Assembly (NCBI GenBank): GCA_964017045.1
Contig: OZ024809.1
Coordinates: 1,860,001 to 1,924,000, forward strand
Length of the DNA stretch: 64,000 nt
Direction of reading: 5' to 3'
DNA from: Omphiscola glabra
Lineage: Eukaryota; Mollusca; Gastropoda; Lymnaeidae
Shown: piece after piece, positions 1-9,666 of the stretch
How the letters are laid out: each line of letters begins with the position of its first letter
Numbering within the stretch: position 1 is the stretch's first letter
Translations under genes and position numbers: made by a program
The notes under the pieces: model-generated
What the model was told of the DNA's origin: nothing
The model's database searches: none
Seen by the model: the letters and a program-made list of their open reading frames with translations, nothing else

Positions 1-1106
1 TCCAAGCAACTGATTTCACCACTCTGACTTACAACCTGACTCTCCAAGCAACTCTCTTCACCACTCTGAATTACAACCTGACTCTCCAAGCAACTGATTT
101 CACCACTCTGACTTACAACCTGACTCTCCAAGCAACTCTCTTCACCACTCTGACTTACAACCTGACTCTCCACGCAACTCTCTTCACCACTCTGACTTAC
201 AACCTGACTCTCCAAGCCACTGTCTTCACCACTCTGACTTACAACCTGACTCTCCAAGCAACTCTCTTCACCACTCTGACTTACAACCAGACTCTCCAAG
301 CCACTGTCTTCACCACTCTGACTTACAACCTGACTCTCCAAGCAACTGATTTCACCACTCTGACTTACAACCTGACTCTCCAAGCAACTCTCTTCACCAC
401 TCTGACTTACAACCTGACTCTCCAAGCAACTCTCTTCACCACTCTGACTTACAACCTGACTCTCCAAGCAACTGATTTCACCACTCTGACTTACAACCTG
501 ACTCTCCAAGCAACTCTCTTCACCACTCTGAATTACAACCTGACTCTCCAAGTAACTGATTTCACCACTCTGAATTTCAACCTGACTCTCCAAGCAACTC
601 TCTTCACCACTCTGACTTACAACCTGACTCTCCACGCAACTCTCTTCACCACTCTGACTTACAACCTGACTCTCCAAGCAACTCTCTTCACCAATCTGAC
701 TTACAACCTGACTCTCACCACTCTGACTTACAACCTGACTCTCCAAGCAACTCTCTTCACCACTCTGAATTTCAACCTGACTCTCCAAGCAACTCTCTTC
801 ACCACTCTGACTTACAACCTGACTCTCCACGCAACTCTCTTCACCACTCTGACTTACAACCTGACTCTCCAAGCAACTCTCTTCACCACTCTGACTTACA
901 ACCTGACTCTCCAAGCAACTCTCTTCACCACTCTGACTTACAACCTGACTCTCCAAGCAACTCTCTTCACCACTCTGACTTAAAATATCTAACCCTCCAA
1001 GCAAATATCTTCACTACTCTGACTCTCCAAGCAAATATCTTCACTCCTCTGACTTACAACCTGACTCTTCAAGCAACTCTCTTCACCACTCTGACTTACA
1101 ATCTCA
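1..1106. repeat. 42-bp minisatellite, about 26 copies
   Basis: Unit runs through CCAAGCAACTCTCTTCACC then ACTCTGACTTACAACCTGACT. Two main variants alternate (CTCTCTTCACC and CTGATTTCACC), one unit is shortened near 710-720, and copies decay after 980. It starts at or before the window edge, so its full length is unknown. Confidence 0.97.
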
Positions 1107-1636
1107 TGGCAGAAATACTACGATTGAAGGGAGATAATTCGTTGGCATTGTTTTGAGTACAAACAAAGCTTATTATATAATTGCCTTTTGTAAAACAGTA
1201 GTCCGGGGAAGCAGCACCGGAAAGTTAATAAAATAAAGACAAGAAAAATAAACGATAAAAACATAATATAGAAAAATGATCCCGGCATCGCATGTGGATT
1301 TAATGGTTTCCTCCGGTGCACTTTGTTTGAGAACCCTTGCTGTGAGTGACGTGCTTGTCACAAACTTTCCGACAAACGCAACTCTTACACGTGCGCATGT
1401 CTTAAGTCCATCTCGCCCAGTCCTGAGTGGTGACCCTCTCTATGCAGGGCCGGCACCACGGTTGCTGGCGCCCCGGACAAGCTTAACTTTGGCGCCTCTT
1501 TTAATTATGTATAGTCATGACAATTTTTGCCAGGAAAATACTAAGGGTCAGGTAATGAGTTTATTACATAAAATGTTTTTTAAAAAAAAACAATGAACAA
1601 TACTATTGCTTTTTGTTAACGTGTATTTGGATGGTT
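1107..1636. other. non-repetitive spacer with a hAT-like scrap
   Basis: No gene recognised. GCAGGGCCGGCACC at 1446 resembles the start of a hAT terminal repeat followed by GGCGCC-rich sequence; similar GGCGCCC words recur at 3495-3600 beyond the retrotransposon, possibly two halves of one old element. Confidence 0.3.
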
Positions 1637-1826
1637 GGGCAGTATGAACAATTAGCCTTGCGTGGGCAGTATGGACAATTAGCCTAGCGTGGGCAGTATG
1701 AACAATTAGCCTATTGTGGGCATTATGAACAATTAGCCTAGCGTGGGCAGTATGAACAATTAGCCTAGCGTGGACAGTTTGAACAATTAGCCTAGCGTGG
1801 TCAGTATGAACAATTAGCCTAGCGTA
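1637..1826. repeat. 27-bp minisatellite, about 7 copies
   Basis: Unit GGGCAGTATGAACAATTAGC plus CTAGCGT. The same unit, slightly changed, forms a second array at 3345-3475 on the other side of the retrotransposon remnant. Confidence 0.95.
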
Positions 1827-1856
1827 AACACCTCAAAAAGCAAAATCAAGGTTCAA

Positions 1857-3329
1857 GGAGAATATTCAAGGGAATTTCAGATTAGACGAGGCCTAAAACG
1901 GGGAGGCTCGCTGTCTTGTATACTTTTAACCTAACATTAGAGAGAGTTATTAGAAACATACTTGTTGACACAATAGTAACAATAACAGGATACTTTCTGA
2001 GGGAAACCCAAGACCCACAACCAATGGGCACTCTTTACAATCAACCCCTTCAGTATCTTGCATATGCTGATGACATGGCACTGCTAGGGAAAAGCTTAAG
2101 TATCTTGCATATGCTGATGACATGGCACTGCCAGGGAAAAGTATTAAAGACATATCAAAATCTTTTATTGAATTAGAAGACGCATCACTACAAGCAGGGC
2201 TGGAAGTTAACAACCAAACAACGAAATACATGACAATGATAAGAGAAGAACAGACAGATGAAGACATTCAAATAAGAAACCAGACTTTTGAAAAAGTAAA
2301 TCAATTCAAATACCAAGGATCTTTATTACATGAATGAAACAAATTACTAACAGAAATAAAAGAAAGAATATCAGCTGGAAACAGGGCATACTCCAGTAGT
2401 TGCAGTAGTCAGAAACTGCTCAAAAGTAAAAACATTGCATAAAAACATAGAAGACTATTAACAAAACTGTAATCATACCAGTTGTTAAAGCAAGTTAAAC
2501 TTTGACCCTAACAAAAACGGCAGAAAACCTATTAAACACATGGGAGAGGAAAGTTCTCAGGAAAATATATGGACCAACAAAGGATGAATATGGATGGAGA
2601 ATACGAACCAACCATGAATTGTACAGTCTGTTTCAGGATCTCACGATAGTAGCAGAAATTTAAAAAAAGGCAGGCTACGCTGGGCAGGACACTTTGAGAA
2701 TTCTAAATGACATGGGAGTGAAGAGGGTACATCACCAAAACCCCAGAGGAAAACGGCTCAAAGGCAGACCTAGGCTTAGATGGATGGATGATGTGGGGAA
2801 AAGGTCTACGCATCAGGGAATCCAAGCATGGGGAAAAAAAGGCATCAGTTAGGTCTGAGTGGAAGGAAGTAGTGAGACAAGCATTAGTTAGGTCTGAGTG
2901 GAAGGAAGTAGTGAGGCAAGCATTAGTTAGGTCTGAGTGGAAGGAAGTAGTGAGACAAGCATTAGTTAGGTCTGAGTGGAAGGAAGTAGTGAGACAAGCA
3001 TTAGTTAGGTCTGAGTGGAAGGAAGTAGTGAGGCAAGCATTAGTTAGGTCTGAGTGGAAGGAAGTAGTGAGACAAGCATTAGTTAGGTCTGAGTGGAAGG
3101 AAGTAGTGAGGCAAGCATTAGTTAGGTCTGAGTGGAAGGAAGTAGTGAGACAAGCATTAGTTAGGTCTGAGTGGAAGGAAGTAGTGAGGCAAGCATTAGT
3201 TAGGTCTGAGTGGAAGGAAGTAGTGAGGCAAGCATTAGTTAGGTCTGAGTGGAAGGAAGTAGTGAGGCAAGCATTAGTTAGATCTGAGTGAAAGTAGTGA
3301 GGCAGGCCAAAGCCCTACATGGGCTGTAG
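1857..3329 (+). pseudogene. decayed non-LTR retrotransposon reverse transcriptase, RTE-like
   Basis: Broken reverse transcriptase remnant in several frames. Visible pieces in order: a GLKRGGSLSCILFNLTLE fingers motif, the catalytic YADD (2069-2080), FKYQGSLLHE, EIKERISAGNRAYSS, NTWERKVLRKIYGPT, WRIRTN, GRPR/LRW-type tail (RPRLRWMDD-like), and the C-terminal QAKALHGL before TAG at 3327. Multiple stops and shifts show it is dead. The motif order is that of RTE-like LINE ORFs (family knowledge). A 47-bp tandem duplication hits the YADD box and a 39-bp minisatellite has grown in the C-terminal codons. Only the 3' half of the ORF is present. Confidence 0.8.
2843..3290 (+). repeat. 39-bp in-frame minisatellite inside the RT pseudogene, about 11.5 copies
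   Basis: Each unit encodes the 13-residue VRSEWKEVVRQAL. The unit matches the normal C-terminal codons of the element, whose single true end (VRQAKALHGL, stop) follows directly. Units differ mainly by AGACAAG versus AGGCAAG. Confidence 0.97.
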
Positions 3330-3344
3330 CGACACAGGGATGGA

Positions 3345-3475
3345 TGGACAGTATGAACAATTAGCCTACCATGGACAGTATAAACATTTAGCCTACTGTG
3401 GACAGTATGAACAATTGGCCTACCGTAGGCATTATAAACATTTAGCATACCGTGGACATTATGAACAATTAGCAC
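3345..3475. repeat. 27-bp minisatellite, about 5 copies, sister of 1637-1826
   Basis: Unit GGACAGTATGAACAATTAGC plus CTACCGT, with a TATAAACATTTAGCATACC-like variant. Same family as the array upstream of the RT remnant. Confidence 0.92.
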
Positions 3476-3907
3476 TTTCTATTTTTGTTCCATGGCGCCC
3501 ACATGCAATGACTTTTCCTATTTTGGAAGATCGTTTATGGCGCCCTAAACACATGGTGCCCAGGGCAACTGAACGAGTTGCGGTACCTTGAGGCGCCCTT
3601 GTCTCTAAGTCAGCGAAATCCAAAATTACTCTATAAACTATAAATGTTAATGTTTAAATTAACAAACATATGTGAGGTTCTGCTGCGTTTCTACATTTGA
3701 GAACCGCTCCTGTAATAGTTTAATTTTTTATTTATGTGTTGTATCTGTTGTTTGAGTAGAAGTTTGTGTTAATTAACTGCATGATTCCATTTCCCTCAAC
3801 GGATGGAACCCAAAAACTAAATCTCGTGACGTCATGACTTGAGAAAAAATTCTTGGCAACCAAGGGGGTGGGGAGATAATTGAGGGGAAAAAATGTTGGC
3901 TTTAAGA

Positions 3908-4040
3908 CAAACAACCACATGCTGGTGAAATCTCAGTCTACTAGCGAGGGTCTCACTAACACAAACAACCACATGCTGGTGAAATCTCAGTCTACAAGCG
4001 AGGGTCTCACTAACACAAACAACCACATGCGAGGGTCTCA
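3908..4040. repeat. 54-bp tandem repeat, 2.5 copies
   Basis: Unit begins CAAACAACCACATGCTGGTG and includes AGCGAGGGTCTCACTAACA. Third copy is cut after ACCACATG and fused to GAGGGTCTCACGC. Confidence 0.9.
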
Positions 4041-4131
4041 CGCGGCTGTATTTATGTCGTCAGAGGGGCTGAAGTGGAGGGGTGGAGAGATGACCGAGGT
4101 GGACAGACATTAGAAAACGCACGACCAGTTG

Positions 4132-4312
4132 TGGGTGGCAGAGTGAGAGGCCGGGTGTGTGTAGCAGAGTGAGAGGCCGGGTGTGGGTAGCAGAGTGAGA
4201 TGCCGGGTGTGGGTAGCAGAGTGAGAGGCGGGTGTGGGTAGCAGAGTGAGAGGCCGGGTGTCGGTAGCAGAGTGAGAGGCCGGGTGTGGGTAGCAGAGTG
4301 AGAGGCCGATAC
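4132..4312. repeat. 26-bp GC-rich minisatellite, about 7 copies
   Basis: Unit GCAGAGTGAGAGGCCGGGTG plus TGGGTA. One copy is one base short, which is why several frames stay open; no protein is implied. Confidence 0.95.
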
Positions 4313-4324
4313 ACCACACATTAG

Positions 4325-4925
4325 CTGAATGTCACCTAATAGAGGCTGATTGACACCAGAAAGTAGCTGATTGTCACCTCACAGTAGCTGAATGTCACCT
4401 CACAGTAGCTGATTGTCATTTCACAGTAGCTGATTGTCACCTCACATTAGCTGATTGTTACCTCATAGTAGCTGAATGTCACCTCACAGTAACTGAATGT
4501 TACCTACTAGAGGCTGATTGTCACCTCACAGTAGCTGAATGTCACCTCACAGTAGCTGATTGTCACCTCACAGTAGCTGAATTTCACCTCACAGTAGCTG
4601 ATTGTCACCTCACAGTAGCTGATTGTCACCTCACAGTAGCTGAATGTCACCTCACAGTAGCTGATTGTCACCTCACAGTAGCTGATTGTCAACTCACAGT
4701 AGCTGATTGTCAACTCACAGTAGCTGAATGTCACCTCACAGTAGCTGAATGTCACCTCACAGTAGCTTATTGTCACCTCACAGTAGCTTATTGTCACCTC
4801 ACAGTAGCTGAATGTCACCTCACAGTAGCTGATTGTCACCTCACAGTAGCTGAATGTCACCTAACAGTAGCTGATTTTCAACTCACAGTAGCTGATTGTC
4901 ATCTGACAATAGCAAACTGTCACCT
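4325..4925. repeat. 21-bp minisatellite, about 28 copies
   Basis: Unit CTCACAGTAGCTGATTGTCA plus C, with TGAATGTCAC as the main variant. A 21-bp period keeps one reading frame open; this is a repeat effect. Confidence 0.97.
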
Positions 4926-5256
4926 AAACCAAGTTCTAGAGAAATTACACACACACAATAATGCGATAGCAATTCTCTACGATATATATCAATGGAATGG
5001 GCCCAATTGTTGAGTCCCCACCCCATGGACTGATGACCTAGTTACGCCGCTTTGATTTTTAAATACATTTACCTCAAACTAACGGACTCGGGGAAAACTG
5101 CAATCGGTGCTGGATGAAATTAAGAATTATCTATGATAAAATACAATGATTACTCCTTAAAGTGTTTACAAGAAACTAAAAATACATTCTGCGTCTGCTT
5201 AGATTTCTATCTTCTGAGCACCTGCTGTAATTGTAAGAGATTACCAGCAACACAAC

Positions 5257-5385
5257 GGCACATAGCAGTAGCAAAGAAATGTGGTCTGAGATGCATACAC
5301 CACACGGCAGTGGCAGAGGAATGTGATCTGAGATGCATACACCACACGGCAGTGGCAGAGGAATGTGATATGAATGGCATACATT
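5257..5385. repeat. 42-bp tandem repeat, 3 copies
   Basis: Unit contains GAGATGCATACACCACACGG and GCAGAGGAATGTGATCTG. Confidence 0.9.
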
Positions 5386-5633
5386 AACTAAGTTTTTTCT
5401 TTGAACTAACTATTTAATGTAACCAGTCTCGGAGTGCATGGGGCGTCCATCCAAGGCGGCACTTTTGAGGTTTACATATACCATTATCTAAAAGTGCATG
5501 CGTGTTAAAAGGGGGCGCATTTTTGGGGAGTTCATCCGAACGACAGTTCAGGCGAGATATGCCCCTGCCTGTAAAGATTGGAAATTCTGGTGACCGGTTA
5601 CCCAATATAAAATGTTTAAACATCCCTATATAA

Positions 5634-5712
5634 TATCGAACCGAACCCGAACCTGCGTTGTTATCGAACCGAACCCGAACCTGCGTTGTTATCGAACCGA
5701 AACCGAAGTTCT
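5634..5712. repeat. 28-bp tandem repeat, about 2.8 copies
   Basis: Unit ATCGAACCGAACCCGAACCT plus GCGTTGTT; last copy diverged. Confidence 0.9.
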
Positions 5713-5766
5713 AAAAGAGGGTTCGATTCCCATATACCATTAAAGTCAGGCGCATGTTTCAGTGGG

Positions 5767-6525
5767 TCTAATGAACTCAGATACAAATCTGACCTAATGA
5801 ACTCAGCTAAACATCTAACCTAATGAACTCAGCTACACATCTGACCTAATGAACTCAGCTACACATCTGACCTAATGAACTCAGCTACAAATCTGACCTA
5901 ATGAACTCAGCTACAAATCTGACCTAATGAACTCAGCTACAAATCTGACCTAATGAACTCGGCTAAACATCTAACCTAATAAACTCGGCTACACATCTGA
6001 CCTAATGAACTCGGCTACACATCTGACCTAATGAACTCAGCTACACATCTGACCTAATGAACTCAGCTACACATCTGACCTAATGAACTCAGCTACACAT
6101 CTGACTTAATGAACTCAGCTACAAATCTGACTTAATGAACTCAGCTAAACATCTAACCTAATAAACTCGGCTACACATCTGACCTAATGAACTCAGCTAC
6201 AAATCTGACCTAATGAACTCGGCTACACATCTGACCTAATGAACTCAGCTACACATCTGACCTAATGAACTCAGCTACACATCTGACTTAATGAACTCAG
6301 CTACAAATCTGACCTAATGAACTCAGCTACACATCTGACCTAATGAACTCAGCTACACATCTGACCTAATGAACTCAGCTACACATCTGACTTAATGAAC
6401 TCAGCTACACATCTGACCTAATGAACTCGGCTACAAATCTGACCTAATGAACTCAGCTACACATCTGACCTAATGAACTCTGCTACACATCTGACCTAAT
6501 GAACTCGGCTACACATCTGACCTAA
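5767..6525. repeat. 26-bp minisatellite, about 29 copies
   Basis: Unit TAATGAACTCAGCTACACAT plus CTGACC. Variants ACAAATC, AAACATC, CTCGGCT and CTGACTT recur in blocks, suggesting duplication of several units at a time. Confidence 0.97.
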
Positions 6526-6826
6526 TGAATTGAGCCTACCAGTGATTATTGAGCATACCAGTGATTATTGAGCCTACCAGTGATTATTGTGCATACCAGT
6601 GATTATGGAGCCACACAGTGATTAATGTGCCGCACAGTGATTATTGAGCCACCCAGTGATTATTGAGCCACACATCGATTATTGAAGCTATCAGTGATTT
6701 ACTGAGCTTACCAGCAATTATTGATCCTACACAGGATTATTGGGCCTACCAGTGATTATTGAACCTACCAGCGATTATTGATCCTACCAGCGATTATTGA
6801 TCCTACCAGCGATTATTGAGCTATGC
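6526..6826. repeat. 19-bp minisatellite, about 16 copies
   Basis: Unit GAGCCTACCAGTGATTATT with many changes (CACACAGTG, CCAGCGATT). It abuts the preceding 26-bp array with no spacer. Confidence 0.93.
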
Positions 6827-6859
6827 TGTATGAATTTGGCTTTCCACTACCCTTTTCTA

Positions 6860-7022
6860 GCTCATAAGCTACCCATCTATCCTATCATAGTCTTATAAGC
6901 TACCCATCTATCCTATCATAGTCTTATAAGCTACCCATCTATCCTATCATTGTCTTATAAGCTATCCATCTATCTTATCATAGTCTTATAAGCTATCCAT
7001 CTATCTTATCATAGTCTTTAAG
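6860..7022. repeat. 31-bp minisatellite, about 5 copies
   Basis: Unit contains TAAGCTACCCATCTATCCTA followed by TCATAGTCTTA. Confidence 0.93.
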
Positions 7023-7409
7023 ATGGGCATCTAGGGTGAAACAAGTAGGTGGGCATGGAGAGGAAATGACCATGACTGGCACACATTTGGCTAATAGCCC
7101 TTTAGAATATAGAATAATATACAATATGCAGCAATGTGCAGTCACACTGACAACAACCGTCTGAGTACATGCCAGTTATTTATATAACATCAAAAAAATG
7201 GGTAGTTTTATATTGTTTAAACATTTTGATATGTTTCACAGCCTGTTTGGTGGAACGGTTAAAATTCAACAAGAGGTTGATGTTGCGCTAGCACACAACA
7301 CAGCATGTGTGACCCCTTTAATACAGTACTAGTAGTAGTGGTAGTGCTAGTGTGTAAATATACTCTACATATCTATACACAGGATGCTCATGCAGGGCAT
7401 TTTAATCCA
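7023..7409. other. spacer, nothing recognised
   Basis: AT-rich unique sequence between two arrays; a short AGTAGTAGTGGTAGTG run at 7330 is the only simple repeat seen. Confidence 0.5.
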
Positions 7410-8006
7410 GTCATTGTATGGGATACAGAGCAACAGTCATTGTATGGGATATAGATTCACAGTCATTGTATGGGATAAAGAGTCACGGTCATTGTATGGG
7501 ATATAGAGTCACGGTCATTGTATGGGATATAAAGTCACTGTCATTGTATGGGATATGAAGTCACAGTCATTGTATGGGATATATAGTCACAGTCATTGTA
7601 TGGGATATGAAGTCACATTCATTGTATGGAATATGAAGTCACAGTCATTATATGGGATATAGAGTCACGGTCATTGTATGGGATATAGAGTCAGTCATTG
7701 TATGGGATGTGAAGTCACAGCCATTGTATGGGATATGAAGTCACAGTCATTGTATGGGATATGAAGTCACATTCATTGTATAGGATATGAAGTCACAGTC
7801 ATTGTATGGGATATGAAGTCACAGTCATTGTATGGGATATGAAGTCACGGTCATTGTATGGGATATGAAGTCACAGTCATTGTATGGGATATGAAGTCAC
7901 AGTCATTGCATGGGATATAAAGTCACAGTTATTGTATGGGGTATAAAGTCACAGCCATTGTTTGGGATATGAAGTCACAGCCATTGTTTGGGATATGAAG
8001 TCACAT
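7410..8006. repeat. 26-bp minisatellite, about 23 copies
   Basis: Unit AGTCATTGTATGGGATATGA plus AGTCAC. Variants TATAGAGTCAC and ATAAAGTCAC alternate. Confidence 0.97.
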
Positions 8007-8269
8007 TTCTTAAAATACTTCGTCTTCTTCAGATTTTAACACATTTGAGATTTGAATTTAAATTCTGTAGCCGAATTTGTTGAATAGCTTAAAAATAAAT
8101 ATATTTTCAGAAATAATATCATAACAACAACCCACACAAAGAAAATAAGTTATAAGCCAGGATATTAAGTACTAACATACAAACATATAGTAAGAAGATG
8201 AAACAAAACAGCAAATATGTCAGCAAGAAGCCTTGGGTTGAAAATGTAAAGAATATAAGAACTTAACTA

Positions 8270-8344
8270 ATAAGTACTATCATCATCTTGCTGTTATCTG
8301 GGACACTACAACCCAGATAGCAGCAAGATGATGATAGTACTTAT
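8270..8344. repeat. near-perfect 33-bp inverted repeat with 9-nt loop
   Basis: Arms 8270-8302 and 8312-8344 pair with one mismatch (A versus G opposite T, a G:U pair in RNA). Loop is ACACTACAA. Arms contain CATCATCTTGCTGTTATCTG. Could be a microRNA-like or hpRNA precursor, or a tiny fold-back transposon; no TSD was evident. Confidence 0.9.
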
Positions 8345-8915
8345 AATATAGCTGGCAAATATTGTATTGTAACCCCTAAATTCCTCAATTATCTCTAAGT
8401 CAATAAACACAATTTTTTAGCATATATGAGAAAATTGTAATGGTTCACAAACATTTTTTACAAAATTTACCAGTATCAACCCCCAACAACAGACCTCCCA
8501 CACAAAGAAACAACAACAAACAACACAAAAAATGTTACCTTCAGCTATCTTGAATTTGCTACCTTCAGCTATCTTGAATATGACACCTATCACAGCTGTG
8601 TGTCCCCTTGTTAAGCAGTCAGTGTTGTCCCAAACACAAAACCAGTCATTGGTACTGTCAGGGTGTATCCCATTACCACAGTTGACAGTTCAGGGCAGTC
8701 CTGCTAGTCTGAGCTTGGGTCACACTAAATATGAATTTCATCAGTGGGGAAACAGGTGAGGCGAGTTTTAACAAATCATAAGAGGGCCCAAACACTGTAG
8801 ATTTAAAAAAATATGTGTATATAAATACATAAGAAATATTTGCAGTAGTTGACTTGAAAAATAAAATAAAAATTGTATGGTGACAATATGGTGTAATTTA
8901 TCCGAAGTGATGATA
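8345..8915. other. spacer, no gene recognised
   Basis: AT-rich. A 75-codon frame at 8532 contains a doubled CTTCAGCTATCTTGAAT and has no family signal. Confidence 0.5.
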
Positions 8916-8923
8916 ATATAAGA

Positions 8924-9108
8924 CAGCGGTTCTCAACCTGTGGGTTGCAACCCCTTAGGGATTCGATCAACCCTTTTTCAGACCATCGGAAAACAAATAT
9001 ACTCTACAGTTATGAAGTAGCAAAGAAAATAATTTTGTGGTTGGGGGTCGCCACAGAATGAGGAACTGTATTATAGGGTCTCGGCTTTAGGAAGGTTGAG
9101 AACCACTG
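8924..9108 (+). mobile_element. SPIN-like hAT MITE, copy 1
   Basis: Ends CAGCGGTTCTCAACCT and AGGTTGAGAACCACTG form inverted termini. Flanks 8916-8923 (ATATAAGA) and 9109-9116 (CTATAAGA) match 7 of 8, an 8-bp target duplication with central TA. Body has the GGGTTGCAACCCC and TTGGGGGTCGCCAC blocks that I recall for non-autonomous SPIN elements. Confidence 0.85.
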
Positions 9109-9215
9109 CTATAAGAGAACCTCAAGATAATATAGTAATTAGATGCAGTAGATGACCAGCAGTGGATGACCAGCAGCAGATGATCAGCAATGTTTCTTGT
9201 GTCTCAGCGTGCTCT

Positions 9216-9666
9216 TTATGCATTTGATGTTGCAGGAGTTCTTGGAATTTTCATTGTGTCAATGTAATGTCATACCATCTACAGCAGTGGTTATCAACCT
9301 TCCTAATGCCGCGACCCTTTAAGACAGGTCCTCATGTTGTGGCGACCCCCAACCACAGAATTAGTTTCATTGATACTTCATAACTGTGGAGTATATATGT
9401 TTTCAGATGGTCTTAGGAGACCCCTGTGACATGGTCGTTTGACCCTCAAAGGGGCCGGGACCCACAGGTTGAGAACCGCTGATCTACAGGAATCAATCTA
9501 CAGGTTTGATTTCAGAGTTTGCCTTGTCTTAGATGAGTTGCCATCAAAGGCCAACGAGTCCTATCCACCCGGGGTGCTGGTTTTGTTGCTGCTTGTCTAG
9601 GCTTTTGCTGGGGATTGAACTCCAGTCCACAAGTTTGGACTCAGTTTACACCATTTGGCCACCCAG
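9216..9666 (-). mobile_element. tRNA-derived SINE, copy 1, split by SPIN copy 2
   Basis: On the minus strand the head reads TGGGTGGCCAAATGGTGTAA (A-box-like) and GGAGTTCAATCC (B-box-like, GGTTCRANNCC type), then a body shared with 16692-16949 and 33626-33725. The hAT element at 9285-9481 sits inside it. Confidence 0.7.
9285..9481 (-). mobile_element. SPIN-like hAT MITE, copy 2 (reverse)
   Basis: Inverted ends CAGTGGTTATCAACCT and AGGTTGAGAACCGCTG; exact 8-bp duplication ATCTACAG at 9277-9284 and 9482-9489, central TA. Inserted in the SINE, so it is younger than that SINE copy. Confidence 0.9.

Noticed and set aside
4507..4860. 117-codon minus-strand frame of SYCEVTI repeats
   Set aside because: Pure product of the 21-bp array; a period divisible by 3 with no stop keeps a frame open by itself.
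5767..8006. Regular 26-bp arrays considered as CRISPR
   Set aside because: Units are contiguous with no unique spacers, and the genome is eukaryotic.
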